Below, piece by piece: positions 28,306 through 35,909 of a stretch of 57,131 nucleotides of DNA. The stretch comes from Bacteroidota bacterium (GTDB lineage: Bacteria; Bacteroidota; Bacteroidia; Chitinophagales; Chitinophagaceae), in the NCBI GenBank assembly GCA_947456625.1, contig CANGQJ010000014.1, positions 1-57,131 on the forward strand, read 5' to 3'. A program made the position numbers and the translations under genes. The notes beneath the pieces are model-generated. The model saw nothing but the letters and a program-made list of their open reading frames with translations. It ran no database searches and was not told where the DNA came from. The stretch's first letter is position 1; every line of letters starts with the position of its first letter.

Positions 28306-30105
28306 TTATTTCTCAAAAGCCGCTAGTAAAATAGCGGCTTTTTTTTCGCCTATAAGTTGTGCAAGTATATTGGGCTTTGCCTCCTTAATTTTTTGTACCG
28401 ATTTAAAATGTAGTAAAAGCAATTCCTTTGTTTTAGGACCAATGCCCACAATATGATCCAGGCCTGTTTCCAGCGCCCCCTTTGACCTTTTGCTTCGGTG
28501 AAACTGAATACCAAAACGGTGCACCTCATCCCTTATATTTCTAATAAGTTTATGCGCTTCGCTATGCCAATCTAAAATAATGGATTTACTATCGCCTGGG
28601 AAAAACAATTCCTCTAAGTTTTTAGCAAGGCCCACGGTTGTTACTTTATCCTGAATGCCTAGTTCGGTTAAAGCTTCCAGCGCGGCATTTAATTGTCCTT
28701 TACCACCATCAATAATAATAAGCTGAGGCAAGGGCAATTTCTTTTCCAAAACCGATTTATAACGCCTACCCACCGACTCCTTCATACTTGCAAAGTCGTT
28801 GATACCAACCACGGTTTTGATATTAAATTTTCGGTAATCGGATTTACTAGGAGTTCCATTTTTAAAACACACCATAGCCGAAACTGGGTAAGCTCCCTGA
28901 AAATTAGAGTTGTCAAAACACTCAATATGCAAAGGCGTTTGCGATAGGTGAAGTTGTTCTTTCATTTCGGCAAGCACTTGGTTTTCATCAATGGCATCCA
29001 CACTTACCAATGCCTGTTTGTGTTTCCATTCTCTAAGTGCATAGTTGGCATTTTTTTGAGAGAGTGCTAATAATTGTTCCTTGTCACCAACTTGTGGAAT
29101 GGTATATTTAACGTCAAATACTTTTTCACTTAATTCAAAAGGCACAATAATTTCGGTTGCCCTGCTATTTAAATTGGTTCTAAAATAGTGAATTGCAAAA
29201 GTTAAAATTGTTTCTATATTTTCCTCTAAGGGAACCGATAATGGTAAAATATGGGTTTGAATTATTCTTCCATTTTCAACCATTAAATAACTTACATATG
29301 CCTGTTCCTGTTCGTGTGCAATACTAAACACATCCATAGCATGTTGTTGTTTGGTATACACCACCGACTTTGTTTGATATGTTTCCAGTTCCTCAATTTT
29401 CTTTTTGGTAAGGGCAGCTTTCTCAAAAGCCAATGCAGTAGCCTGTTCTGCCATTTGTGTTTTTAAATTAGCAATTACTGGTTTTACATTTCCTTTAAGT
29501 AAAAGTTGTACTTGCTCAATAGATTCATTGTATTTTTCAAGTGTTTGAAATCCTTGACAAGGCCCTAAGCAGTTTCCTAAATGATACTCTAAACATACTT
29601 TAAATTTTCCCTGTTCAATATTTTTTGGAGTGAGCGGTAGGGTGCAAGTTCTTAAAGGAATGGTATGTTTTATATGATCTATTAATTCTCTAACGGCCAT
29701 TACATGCGTAAATGGGCCAATATAAGTACTGCCGTCTTTAATTTTCCTACGTGTTAAAAATACCCGAGGGAAGTTTTCCTTTTTAATAACAATATATGGA
29801 TAGGTTTTATCATCCTTTAAATTAATATTATACTTTGGCTGATAATTTTTAATTAATTCGTTTTCTAAAATAAAAGCATCGTGCTCCGAGTTTACAATGG
29901 TAAATTGGATATCCTTTATTTTCTGAACCAGCTCAATGGTTTTTAAGGTATGTCCATGGTTGGACAAAAAATAGGAGCTAACCCTTTTACGGATATTTTT
30001 GGCCTTACCTACATACAATAAGTGCCCTTTTTCATCAAAATATTGATAAATGCCGGGTTCCTGTGGTAGGCCTGCCTGTATTTTCTTAAATAACTCTTTT
30101 TCCAT
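28306..30105 (-). CDS. uvrC: Excinuclease ABC subunit C
   Basis: A 599-residue nuclease of nucleotide excision repair that makes both incisions beside a UvrB-marked lesion. The GIY-YIG domain is at the start (PGIYQYFDEKGHLLYVGKAKNIRKRV, ~15-45), the cysteine-bearing central part is ~150-200 (CLEYHLGNCLGPCQG), the UVR helix ~200-240, the RNase-H-like domain includes ECFDNSNFQGAYPVSAMVCF and IIDGGKGQLNAA, and the helix-hairpin-helix is at the end (HIVGIGPKTKELLLLHF). Met 30105 (MEKELFKK) is preferred over the upstream codon at 30123, because it lies next to the conserved domain. It is divergent from DUF2721, and its last codons overlap the gldKLMN terminator. Confidence 0.93.
   Translation of the reverse strand: MEKELFKKIQAGLPQEPGIYQYFDEKGHLLYVGKAKNIRKRVSSYFLSNHGHTLKTIELVQKIKDIQFTIVNSEHDAFILENELIKNYQPKYNINLKDDKTYPYIVIKKENFPRVFLTRRKIKDGSTYIGPFTHVMAVRELIDHIKHTIPLRTCTLPLTPKNIEQGKFKVCLEYHLGNCLGPCQGFQTLEKYNESIEQVQLLLKGNVKPVIANLKTQMAEQATALAFEKAALTKKKIEELETYQTKSVVYTKQQHAMDVFSIAHEQEQAYVSYLMVENGRIIQTHILPLSVPLEENIETILTFAIHYFRTNLNSRATEIIVPFELSEKVFDVKYTIPQVGDKEQLLALSQKNANYALREWKHKQALVSVDAIDENQVLAEMKEQLHLSQTPLHIECFDNSNFQGAYPVSAMVCFKNGTPSKSDYRKFNIKTVVGINDFASMKESVGRRYKSVLEKKLPLPQLIIIDGGKGQLNAALEALTELGIQDKVTTVGLAKNLEELFFPGDSKSIILDWHSEAHKLIRNIRDEVHRFGIQFHRSKRSKGALETGLDHIVGIGPKTKELLLLHFKSVQKIKEAKPNILAQLIGEKKAAILLAAFEK
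28315..28346 (+). terminator. Terminator of gldKLMN, inside the 3' end of uvrC
   Basis: An 11-bp stem (AAAAGCCGCTA 28315-28325 / TAGCGGCTTTT 28332-28342) with a six-base loop and a T8 run (28339-28346). It starts 16 bp after the gldN stop, but lies in the antisense of the last uvrC codons (KKAAILLAAF). On the opposite strand it has only a short T run. Confidence 0.85.
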
Positions 30106-30135
30106 GTAATGCTCCGAAAGCACAAAAATACTTTA

Positions 30136-30143
30136 TATTTTTG
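30136..30143 (+). promoter_or_regulatory. -7 promoter element of the DUF2721 gene
   Basis: TATTTTTG matches TAnnTTTG and ends five bases before the ATG at 30148, so the mRNA is likely leaderless or nearly so. The uvrC start codon is only 43 bp away on the other strand, so the two promoters must overlap. Confidence 0.5.
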
Positions 30144-30147
30144 TGGT

Positions 30148-30591
30148 ATGGAATTAACTGTAAATATACCTGCCCTTCTTTTTCCAGCAATAAGTTTAAT
30201 TATGCTGGCCTATACCAATAGGTTTTTAGCTTTGTCTAGCCGCGTGCGTGTTCTTCACGATAAATATCAAACACAAGAGCAAAGGCATTTAATTTTCACC
30301 CAAATTAAAAATCTAAAATACAGGCTTAAGCTAATAAGAAACATGCAAACCTACGGGGTCACTTCCTTATTGTTCTCCATTGTTTCTATGTTTTTTATTT
30401 ATATCCAATATCAAAGAGTGGCTCAATTTATTTTTGCAGTAAGCCTTATTTCGTTTTCTTGGTCTATCATATTATCCCTTGTAGAAATAAGATTAAGTAC
30501 CAAAGCAATTGAAATTGAATTGAGTGATATGGAAGGGCTTGAAGACCCTTCCGTTATGGATTATTTGAAAAAGAAATTTGAAAGAGATTAG
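30148..30591 (+). CDS. DUF2721 family membrane protein
   Basis: A 147-residue protein. The start ELTVNIPALLFPAISLIMLAYTNRFLALSSRVRVLHDKY, followed by QIKNLKYRLKLIRNMQTYGVTSLLFSIVSMFFIY, is the DUF2721 pattern. Three predicted transmembrane helices (~5-25, ~70-90, ~95-120) end in a charged cytoplasmic tail. The function is unknown. ATG 30148 is chosen because the domain starts there and a -7 element precedes it; earlier codons in the frame lie within the uvrC start region. Its stop codon overlaps the stop codon of the convergent ABC exporter. Confidence 0.87.
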   Translation: MELTVNIPALLFPAISLIMLAYTNRFLALSSRVRVLHDKYQTQEQRHLIFTQIKNLKYRLKLIRNMQTYGVTSLLFSIVSMFFIYIQYQRVAQFIFAVSLISFSWSIILSLVEIRLSTKAIEIELSDMEGLEDPSVMDYLKKKFERD

Positions 30592-32357
30592 TTATTTGGT
30601 TTACGCTCTCCAATTTGTTGCCTCCACATAGCATAGTACAATCCTTTTTCTGCAAGTAATGCATCGTGATTACCTTGCTCAATTACTTTTCCTTTCTCCA
30701 ATACATATATTCTTGTTGCGTGAATAATAGTGCTTAAGCGGTGAGCAATCATAATTGTAATTTGTTCACGCTCGGCCGATAGTTCACGAATGGTATCTGT
30801 AATGGACTCTTCGGTTAAGCTGTCTAGGCTTGAAGTAGCTTCGTCAAAAATTAATAAATGGGGATGTCTAAGTAATGCACGTGCAATACTTAGTCTTTGT
30901 TTTTCACCACCACTTAATTTTAAGCCACCCTCTCCAATAACAGTAGCTAGGCCATTGCCACCCTTATCTAAAATATTAGTACAACTTGATTTTTGAAGTG
31001 CTATTAACATTTCCTCCTCGCTAGCATTAGGTGCAACAAAGGCAAGATTTTCTCTAATGGTGCCTGCAAATAATTGGGTGTCCTGTGTAACAAAGCTAAT
31101 TTGATTTCTTAGTTCGTTCATATCAATTTGTTTGTTGTTCACACCATTTATTAAAATTTGGCCTTCCTGTGTTTGGTATAATCCAACAATAAGTTTTACC
31201 AATGTACTTTTACCTGCTCCTGATGGTCCCACAAAAGCAATAGTTTCTCCTTTTTTGGCCTCAAAACTAATGTCATCCATGGCTTTGAAATTGGCCGTTT
31301 GGTGCTGAAATCCAACATGATCAAAAGCAATATGTTCAATATTACCAATTGCAATGGCCTGCGCTGGATTTATTTCAATTTCCTTTTTCATTAAGGCATC
31401 AAAATTATTTAAAGAGGCTTCGGTTTCACGGTAGCTCATAATAATACTACCAATTTCTTGGAGTGGTCCAAAAATAAAAAAGCTATAAAACTGTAATGAT
31501 ATTAACTGGCCTACGGTTAAAATTTCTTTAAAAATTAACCACATTAAAGTAAACGTAATTACTTGTCTTAAAAAGTTTACCATGGTGCCCTGAATAAAAC
31601 TTAGGGAACGAATGTTTTTAACTTTTTTTAATTCAAGTGCTAAAATTTTATAAGTGTTGTTATTTAACCTATCCACTTCTTGGTTAGTTAAGCCTAAACT
31701 TTTTACGAGTTCAATGTTGCGTAAACTTTCGGTGGTGGTACCTGCTAGGGTAGTAGTTTCCTTAACAATATTTTTTTGAATTACTTTAATACGCTTGCTT
31801 AATAAGTTAGTTACATAAGCAATAGTGCCTGCGCCTAAAATATATATTGGCATAATGGACCAATGTAATTTAGTAGCGTAAATAGAGATAAATACAATGC
31901 TTACAATAATTCCAAAAACTACATTAATAACGTAGCTTATAAATTTCTCACAATCGGCTCTGGCCTTGGTTAAAATAGATAAGGTTTCCCCACTTCGTTG
32001 GTCCTCAAATGCTTGATAAGGCAATTGCATGGAGTGCTTTAAACCATCTGTAAATAAGGAAGCTCCAAATTTTTGTATAATTACGTTTACAGTATAATCC
32101 TGAAATGCTTTTGCAATTCGACTTACCATGGCAGTGCCCACTAATAAACCTAAAATACTTCCAATCCCTTTTAAGAACTCAGGTTGGGTTCTTAAATTCC
32201 CTGCTGCATCCTTAAATGGATTTTTTGCAAATTCGTCAATTAACCTTCCAAATAACATAGGATCAAACATGGAAAATGTTTGATTAATTGCGGCAAGTAT
32301 AAAGCCAATGATTACTAGTTTTCTAAAAGGTTTTAAATACTGAAATAATATCTTCAT
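30588..32357 (-). CDS. ABC exporter, fused membrane and ATPase domains (MsbA-like)
   Basis: A 589-residue half-transporter. Six transmembrane helices occupy residues ~1-320 and the nucleotide-binding domain ~335-589. ATPase motifs are Walker A GPSGAGKST, Q-loop SFVTQDTQLF, signature LSGGEKQRLSIARAL, Walker B LLIFDEATSSLD and H-loop AHRLSTI. It is most like lipid/multidrug exporters that act as homo- or heterodimers; the substrate is not defined. It ends the - strand operon gpmI - haem-binding protein - engB - exporter (2 bp from engB). A second, different exporter of the class lies at 53824-55623. Confidence 0.88.
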   Translation of the reverse strand: MKILFQYLKPFRKLVIIGFILAAINQTFSMFDPMLFGRLIDEFAKNPFKDAAGNLRTQPEFLKGIGSILGLLVGTAMVSRIAKAFQDYTVNVIIQKFGASLFTDGLKHSMQLPYQAFEDQRSGETLSILTKARADCEKFISYVINVVFGIIVSIVFISIYATKLHWSIMPIYILGAGTIAYVTNLLSKRIKVIQKNIVKETTTLAGTTTESLRNIELVKSLGLTNQEVDRLNNNTYKILALELKKVKNIRSLSFIQGTMVNFLRQVITFTLMWLIFKEILTVGQLISLQFYSFFIFGPLQEIGSIIMSYRETEASLNNFDALMKKEIEINPAQAIAIGNIEHIAFDHVGFQHQTANFKAMDDISFEAKKGETIAFVGPSGAGKSTLVKLIVGLYQTQEGQILINGVNNKQIDMNELRNQISFVTQDTQLFAGTIRENLAFVAPNASEEEMLIALQKSSCTNILDKGGNGLATVIGEGGLKLSGGEKQRLSIARALLRHPHLLIFDEATSSLDSLTEESITDTIRELSAEREQITIMIAHRLSTIIHATRIYVLEKGKVIEQGNHDALLAEKGLYYAMWRQQIGERKPNN

Positions 32358-32359
32358 AA

Positions 32360-32998
32360 TTATAATTTTTGCTCGTCGGCAAATAGTTGATTGTATTGGT
32401 CAATGCAAGCTAGCACTTCGTCTACGCCTACTTTTTTTTCTGCGCTTGTTATAAAACCTTGTGGTAAAAAAGGAAGGTTTTGTTTTAAAGTCTCAAACAT
32501 GGATTCCACATTTCGTGCCACCACGCCCGGTTTTTCTTTATCAGATTTTGTAAATATTAAAGTATAAGGTATTTCCCATTTCACCATTTGCTCTATAAAT
32601 TCTAAATCAATTTTTTGAGGGGAATGCCTGCTATCAATTAAAACAAAAACCCTATTTAAATTGGGGCGCTTTCTTAAATAGTTTTCAATCATTTGCTCCC
32701 ATCTACGGCGGCTACTTTGTGAAACTTTTGCAAAACCATATCCAGGTAAATCTACAATATACCATTTATCCCAAGGGCCTTTTGCATTGGAACTTAATAC
32801 TTCAAAGTGATTTATAAGTTGCGTTTTACCTGGCGTGCCCGAAGTTTTTGCTAAATTTTTTTGATTACACAAAGCATTAATAATGGAGGACTTACCAACA
32901 TTACTACGCCCAATAAAAGCATACTCGGGTTGCTCCAGTTTTGGACACTGCTCATAGCCTGGGCTAGATATTAAATAACTTGCTTTGTTAATCTTCAT
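32360..32998 (-). CDS. engB: Ribosome biogenesis GTPase YihA/YsxC/EngB
   Basis: A 212-residue TRAFAC GTPase required for large-subunit assembly. All G motifs are seen: G1 GRSNVGKSS (~30-38), G2 with TSGTPGKTQ, G3 DLPGYGFAKV, G4 TKSD and G5 SAEKKVG. The length is usual. The IDSRHSP segment and the short N-terminal strand match the EngB family. It lies between the haem-binding-domain protein (11-bp gap) and the ABC exporter (2 bp) in one operon. Confidence 0.93.
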   Translation of the reverse strand: MKINKASYLISSPGYEQCPKLEQPEYAFIGRSNVGKSSIINALCNQKNLAKTSGTPGKTQLINHFEVLSSNAKGPWDKWYIVDLPGYGFAKVSQSSRRRWEQMIENYLRKRPNLNRVFVLIDSRHSPQKIDLEFIEQMVKWEIPYTLIFTKSDKEKPGVVARNVESMFETLKQNLPFLPQGFITSAEKKVGVDEVLACIDQYNQLFADEQKL

Positions 32999-33009
32999 AT
33001 AAATAGAAC

Positions 33010-33516
33010 CTATTTGGCTTGACCAGGTTTTGGAGGTCTTTGTAATTTTAAACTATCGGCAGGGTAGTTTGCCTGTATGGTATCCATAATTTTTTGACAC
33101 CAGTTTATTAATGTTGTTTTTTCGGCCTCGGTTAAAATTGCTTCTTTATGAATTAAAGTATAAGAACTCAATGGCATTTCACCCTCTTGTACTTGCTCTA
33201 TCACTTCTTTTAATTTATGATTTTGTTTACCTACGCGGTAACTAGCAAATTCGTTAAAATTAATTTCACTTTTCCCTTCGTCTACATGATGGCCTAACCA
33301 AAGTCCAATTGGTTGTATATTAGCGTACCAAGGATATACTGTTTTGTTACTATGACAATCGGCACATGCTTTAGTAATAATTACACTTACACTATCGGGC
33401 ATTGGATATTTTGTTGAAATATCATTGGATTTATTTCCAGAAACATTTTTTGCAGGGTGTATAAATTGTATTGCAATAATGACAACACAAATGCCAATTA
33501 AAATTTTCTTTATCAT
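33010..33516 (-). CDS. Haem-binding-domain protein (cytochrome-like, CxxCH)
   Basis: A 168-residue exported or membrane-anchored protein. A hydrophobic N-terminus (residues ~3-20) is followed by CADCH at 51-55, a c-type haem attachment motif. SNKTVYPWYANIQPIGLWLGHHVDEGKSEINFNEFASY and a downstream GEMPLSSY are family-typical (Pfam Haem_bd) and may supply the axial methionine. The role is unknown; single-haem periplasmic electron carriers or sensors are possible. Its place between gpmI and engB (10- and 11-bp gaps) seems to be operon packing rather than a functional link. Confidence 0.8.
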   Translation of the reverse strand: MIKKILIGICVVIIAIQFIHPAKNVSGNKSNDISTKYPMPDSVSVIITKACADCHSNKTVYPWYANIQPIGLWLGHHVDEGKSEINFNEFASYRVGKQNHKLKEVIEQVQEGEMPLSSYTLIHKEAILTEAEKTTLINWCQKIMDTIQANYPADSLKLQRPPKPGQAK

Positions 33517-33526
33517 AAAACTTAGT

Positions 33527-35047
33527 TTAGTTAATTAAAACATTTCCTGTCATTTCCTTTGGGATTGGAACTTGCATCATGTTTAAAATGGTAGGTGCTA
33601 TATCGCCCAATTTGCCAGCTTTAATAGTGCCTTTCCAGTTATTATCAATAATAAAGAAAGGAACCAAGTTGGTGGTATGCGCTGTGTTAGGGCTGCCATC
33701 CTCGTTGATCATGTAGTCTGCGTTGCCGTGATCGGCAGTTAGAAAAATAGTGTAGCCATTGTTTAAACCGGCGGTCACAATTTGCTCCACACAAGCGTCT
33801 ACTGTTTCAACGGCTTTTACAACAGCGCTAAATACACCGGTATGGCCTACCATGTCGGCGTTTGCGAAATTTAAACAAATAAAATCGGGGTTGCCTGCGT
33901 TAATTTCGGGTAGTAATTTTTGCGTTAACTCCATGGCACTCATCTCGGGTTGTAAATCGTAAGTAGCCACTTTTGGAGAAGCCGCCATAATACGAGACTC
34001 GCCTTCAAAAGGTACTTCACGTCCACCGCTAAAAAAGAAAGTTACATGCGGATATTTTTCGGTCTCTGCAATTCTAATTTGTTTTTTATGATTTTGTGCA
34101 AGCACATCACCCAATGTATTTACTAAATTATCATTTTCAAAAATGACGTGTACGTTTTTAAAAGTTTCATCGTACTTAGTAATGGTGGTATAATGTAAGT
34201 TTAATTTTTTCATTCCAAATTCAGGGAAATCCTTTTGAGACAACACTTCGGAAATTTCTCTACAACGGTCGGTTCTAAAATTAAAACATAATACTGCGTC
34301 GCCTTCTTCAATACTTGCAATAGGAGCGCCATTTTCTGTAATCACGGTTGGCTTTATAAATTCGTCGGTAATATTATTTGCGTAGTTTTCTTTAATTGCA
34401 TTTAATGCGCTAGTTGCGGTAGGGCCTTTTGCATTGACCAATGCATCATAAGCCAATTGAACTCTTTCCCAACGCTTGTCACGATCCATGGCATAGTATC
34501 TGCCACTAAGGGTTGCAATTTTTCCAACCGATGTATTTAAATGTGCTTGTACATTTTCTACAAATGCCAAACCGCTTTTAGGATCGGTATCACGACCGTC
34601 GGTAAATGCATGAATGAAAACTTTTGTTAAACCTTGTATTTTGCAAATATCACAAATAGCTTTTAAGTGGGAAGTATGCGCATGTACACCACCGTCACTA
34701 ACCAAACCTAATAAATGCAGTGGCTTATTATTTTCCTTTGCGTATTTAATGGCTTCAAGTAATGTTTTATTGCTAGCTAGTTCGCCATCACGAATGGCAA
34801 CATTTATTCTTTGTAATTCTTGATAAACTATACGTCCTGCACCTAAATTTAAATGTCCCACTTCGCTGTTGCCCATTTGGCCATCGGGTAAGCCAACGTC
34901 CTCACCACATGTAATTAAAGTGGAATTAGGATACTTGCCATATAAACTACTTACAAAGGGAGCTTTGGCTTGTTGAATTGCATCCGATAAAGGCACTTTT
35001 CCAAGTCCCCAACCGTCCATAATTACTAATATTACTTTTTTTGACAT
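33527..35047 (-). CDS. gpmI: 2,3-bisphosphoglycerate-independent phosphoglycerate mutase
   Basis: A 506-residue metalloenzyme of glycolysis and gluconeogenesis, interconverting 3- and 2-phosphoglycerate with two Mn2+. Motifs in order: VIMDGWGLG (metal ligand, near residue 10), GNSEVGHLNLGAGRIVYQ (phosphorylated Ser near 62), HAFTDGRDTDP, YYAMDRDKRWER, FNFRTDR, FFFSGGRE, NFANADMVGHTG and TADHGNADYM with the last metal ligands. The length is typical. It is the first gene of a four-gene operon, and no dPGM-type paralogue is seen. Confidence 0.94.
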   Translation of the reverse strand: MSKKVILVIMDGWGLGKVPLSDAIQQAKAPFVSSLYGKYPNSTLITCGEDVGLPDGQMGNSEVGHLNLGAGRIVYQELQRINVAIRDGELASNKTLLEAIKYAKENNKPLHLLGLVSDGGVHAHTSHLKAICDICKIQGLTKVFIHAFTDGRDTDPKSGLAFVENVQAHLNTSVGKIATLSGRYYAMDRDKRWERVQLAYDALVNAKGPTATSALNAIKENYANNITDEFIKPTVITENGAPIASIEEGDAVLCFNFRTDRCREISEVLSQKDFPEFGMKKLNLHYTTITKYDETFKNVHVIFENDNLVNTLGDVLAQNHKKQIRIAETEKYPHVTFFFSGGREVPFEGESRIMAASPKVATYDLQPEMSAMELTQKLLPEINAGNPDFICLNFANADMVGHTGVFSAVVKAVETVDACVEQIVTAGLNNGYTIFLTADHGNADYMINEDGSPNTAHTTNLVPFFIIDNNWKGTIKAGKLGDIAPTILNMMQVPIPKEMTGNVLIN

Positions 35048-35161
35048 AAACTAATTATTTTGGTCTACTAAAGGTCTAATTTTGTTAAATTGTAGCTTTA
35101 ATTTAACTGTCCCAAGCAGCATGCAAATTTAAGCAGTTATCCTTAGAACTAATATTAAAAA

Positions 35162-35551
35162 ATGAAACAGTTACGTCAAATATTGCTTTTTGTAGTTTTT
35201 GCTTTCTTTAGCACCGGATTAAAGGCGCAAAGCGAAACCGAGTCTATTGCTCAATATTTGCAAACCGCCAATTTCAACAATTTATTGTCTTATTGGGATA
35301 CCCAAGTAGAGGTGAATTTGCCGGATCTAATTGGTCAAAAACAATACAACGCTAAAGAAACAAATGAGCTATTGCATAGTTTTTTCAATAAAAATAATAT
35401 CATAGGTTTTGATAAAAATGCAGCCAGAAAAGTAGGCACTACTATTTATTTAACAGGTAAACTTATTTCAAGTAATGCTAAGTTTAATATTACGTTACTT
35501 CTGCAAGAAAATAAAAAAGGAGTTAGTATTGTTAGTATAAGAATAAGCTAG
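35162..35551 (+). CDS. DUF4783 exported protein
   Basis: A 129-residue protein with a signal peptide (MKQLRQILLFVVFAFFSTGLKAQ) and one domain resembling the NTF2-like DUF4783 family of Bacteroidota (SIAQYLQTANFNNLLSYWDTQVEVNLPD ... GTTIYLTGKLISS ... NITLLLQENKKGVSIVSIRIS). The function is unknown, probably periplasmic. It is divergent from gpmI. A TAATTTTG -7-like site lies at 35077-35084, 77 bp upstream, which would give a longer leader than most genes here. It is followed after 16 bp by a SUI1-family gene. Confidence 0.82.
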   Translation: MKQLRQILLFVVFAFFSTGLKAQSETESIAQYLQTANFNNLLSYWDTQVEVNLPDLIGQKQYNAKETNELLHSFFNKNNIIGFDKNAARKVGTTIYLTGKLISSNAKFNITLLLQENKKGVSIVSIRIS

Positions 35552-35567
35552 TTTTAATTAAAAGTTC

Positions 35568-35906
35568 ATGGGTAAAAAAAATAACATTGGATCCCCTTTA
35601 GTTTATAGCACCAATCCGGATTATAAACCTGCAAATAATGAGCAAGAGCAGGTGGAAACATTAGCGCCTGCATTACAGCCATTAAGAGTGATACTTGAAA
35701 CAAAACATCGTGCAGGTAAAACTGTTACTATTGTGTATGGTTTTGAGGGACAGGAAGCTGATATGAATACTTTGGGTAAGGCCTTAAAAAATCATTGCGG
35801 AACAGGAGGTTCGGTAAAGGATGGAGAAATTATAATTCAAGGTGATCACCGCCAAAAAGTATTCCAGTATTTAAAACAAAAAGGATACGCAAAAGCAAAG
35901 CTATAA
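35568..35906 (+). CDS. SUI1/eIF1-like translation factor
   Basis: A 112-residue protein. A variable N-terminus (~1-45, with PALQPLRVILETKHR) precedes the SUI1 domain: AGKTVTIVYGFEGQEADMNTLGKALKNHCGTGGSVKDGEIIIQGDHRQKVFQYLKQKGY-type order, seen here in full. It resembles YciH of Escherichia coli and archaeal aIF1, which influence initiation fidelity; its role in Bacteroidota is not established. Its stop lies four bases before the stop of the convergent dnaX gene. Confidence 0.88.
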   Translation: MGKKNNIGSPLVYSTNPDYKPANNEQEQVETLAPALQPLRVILETKHRAGKTVTIVYGFEGQEADMNTLGKALKNHCGTGGSVKDGEIIIQGDHRQKVFQYLKQKGYAKAKL

Positions 35907-35909
35907 TTG

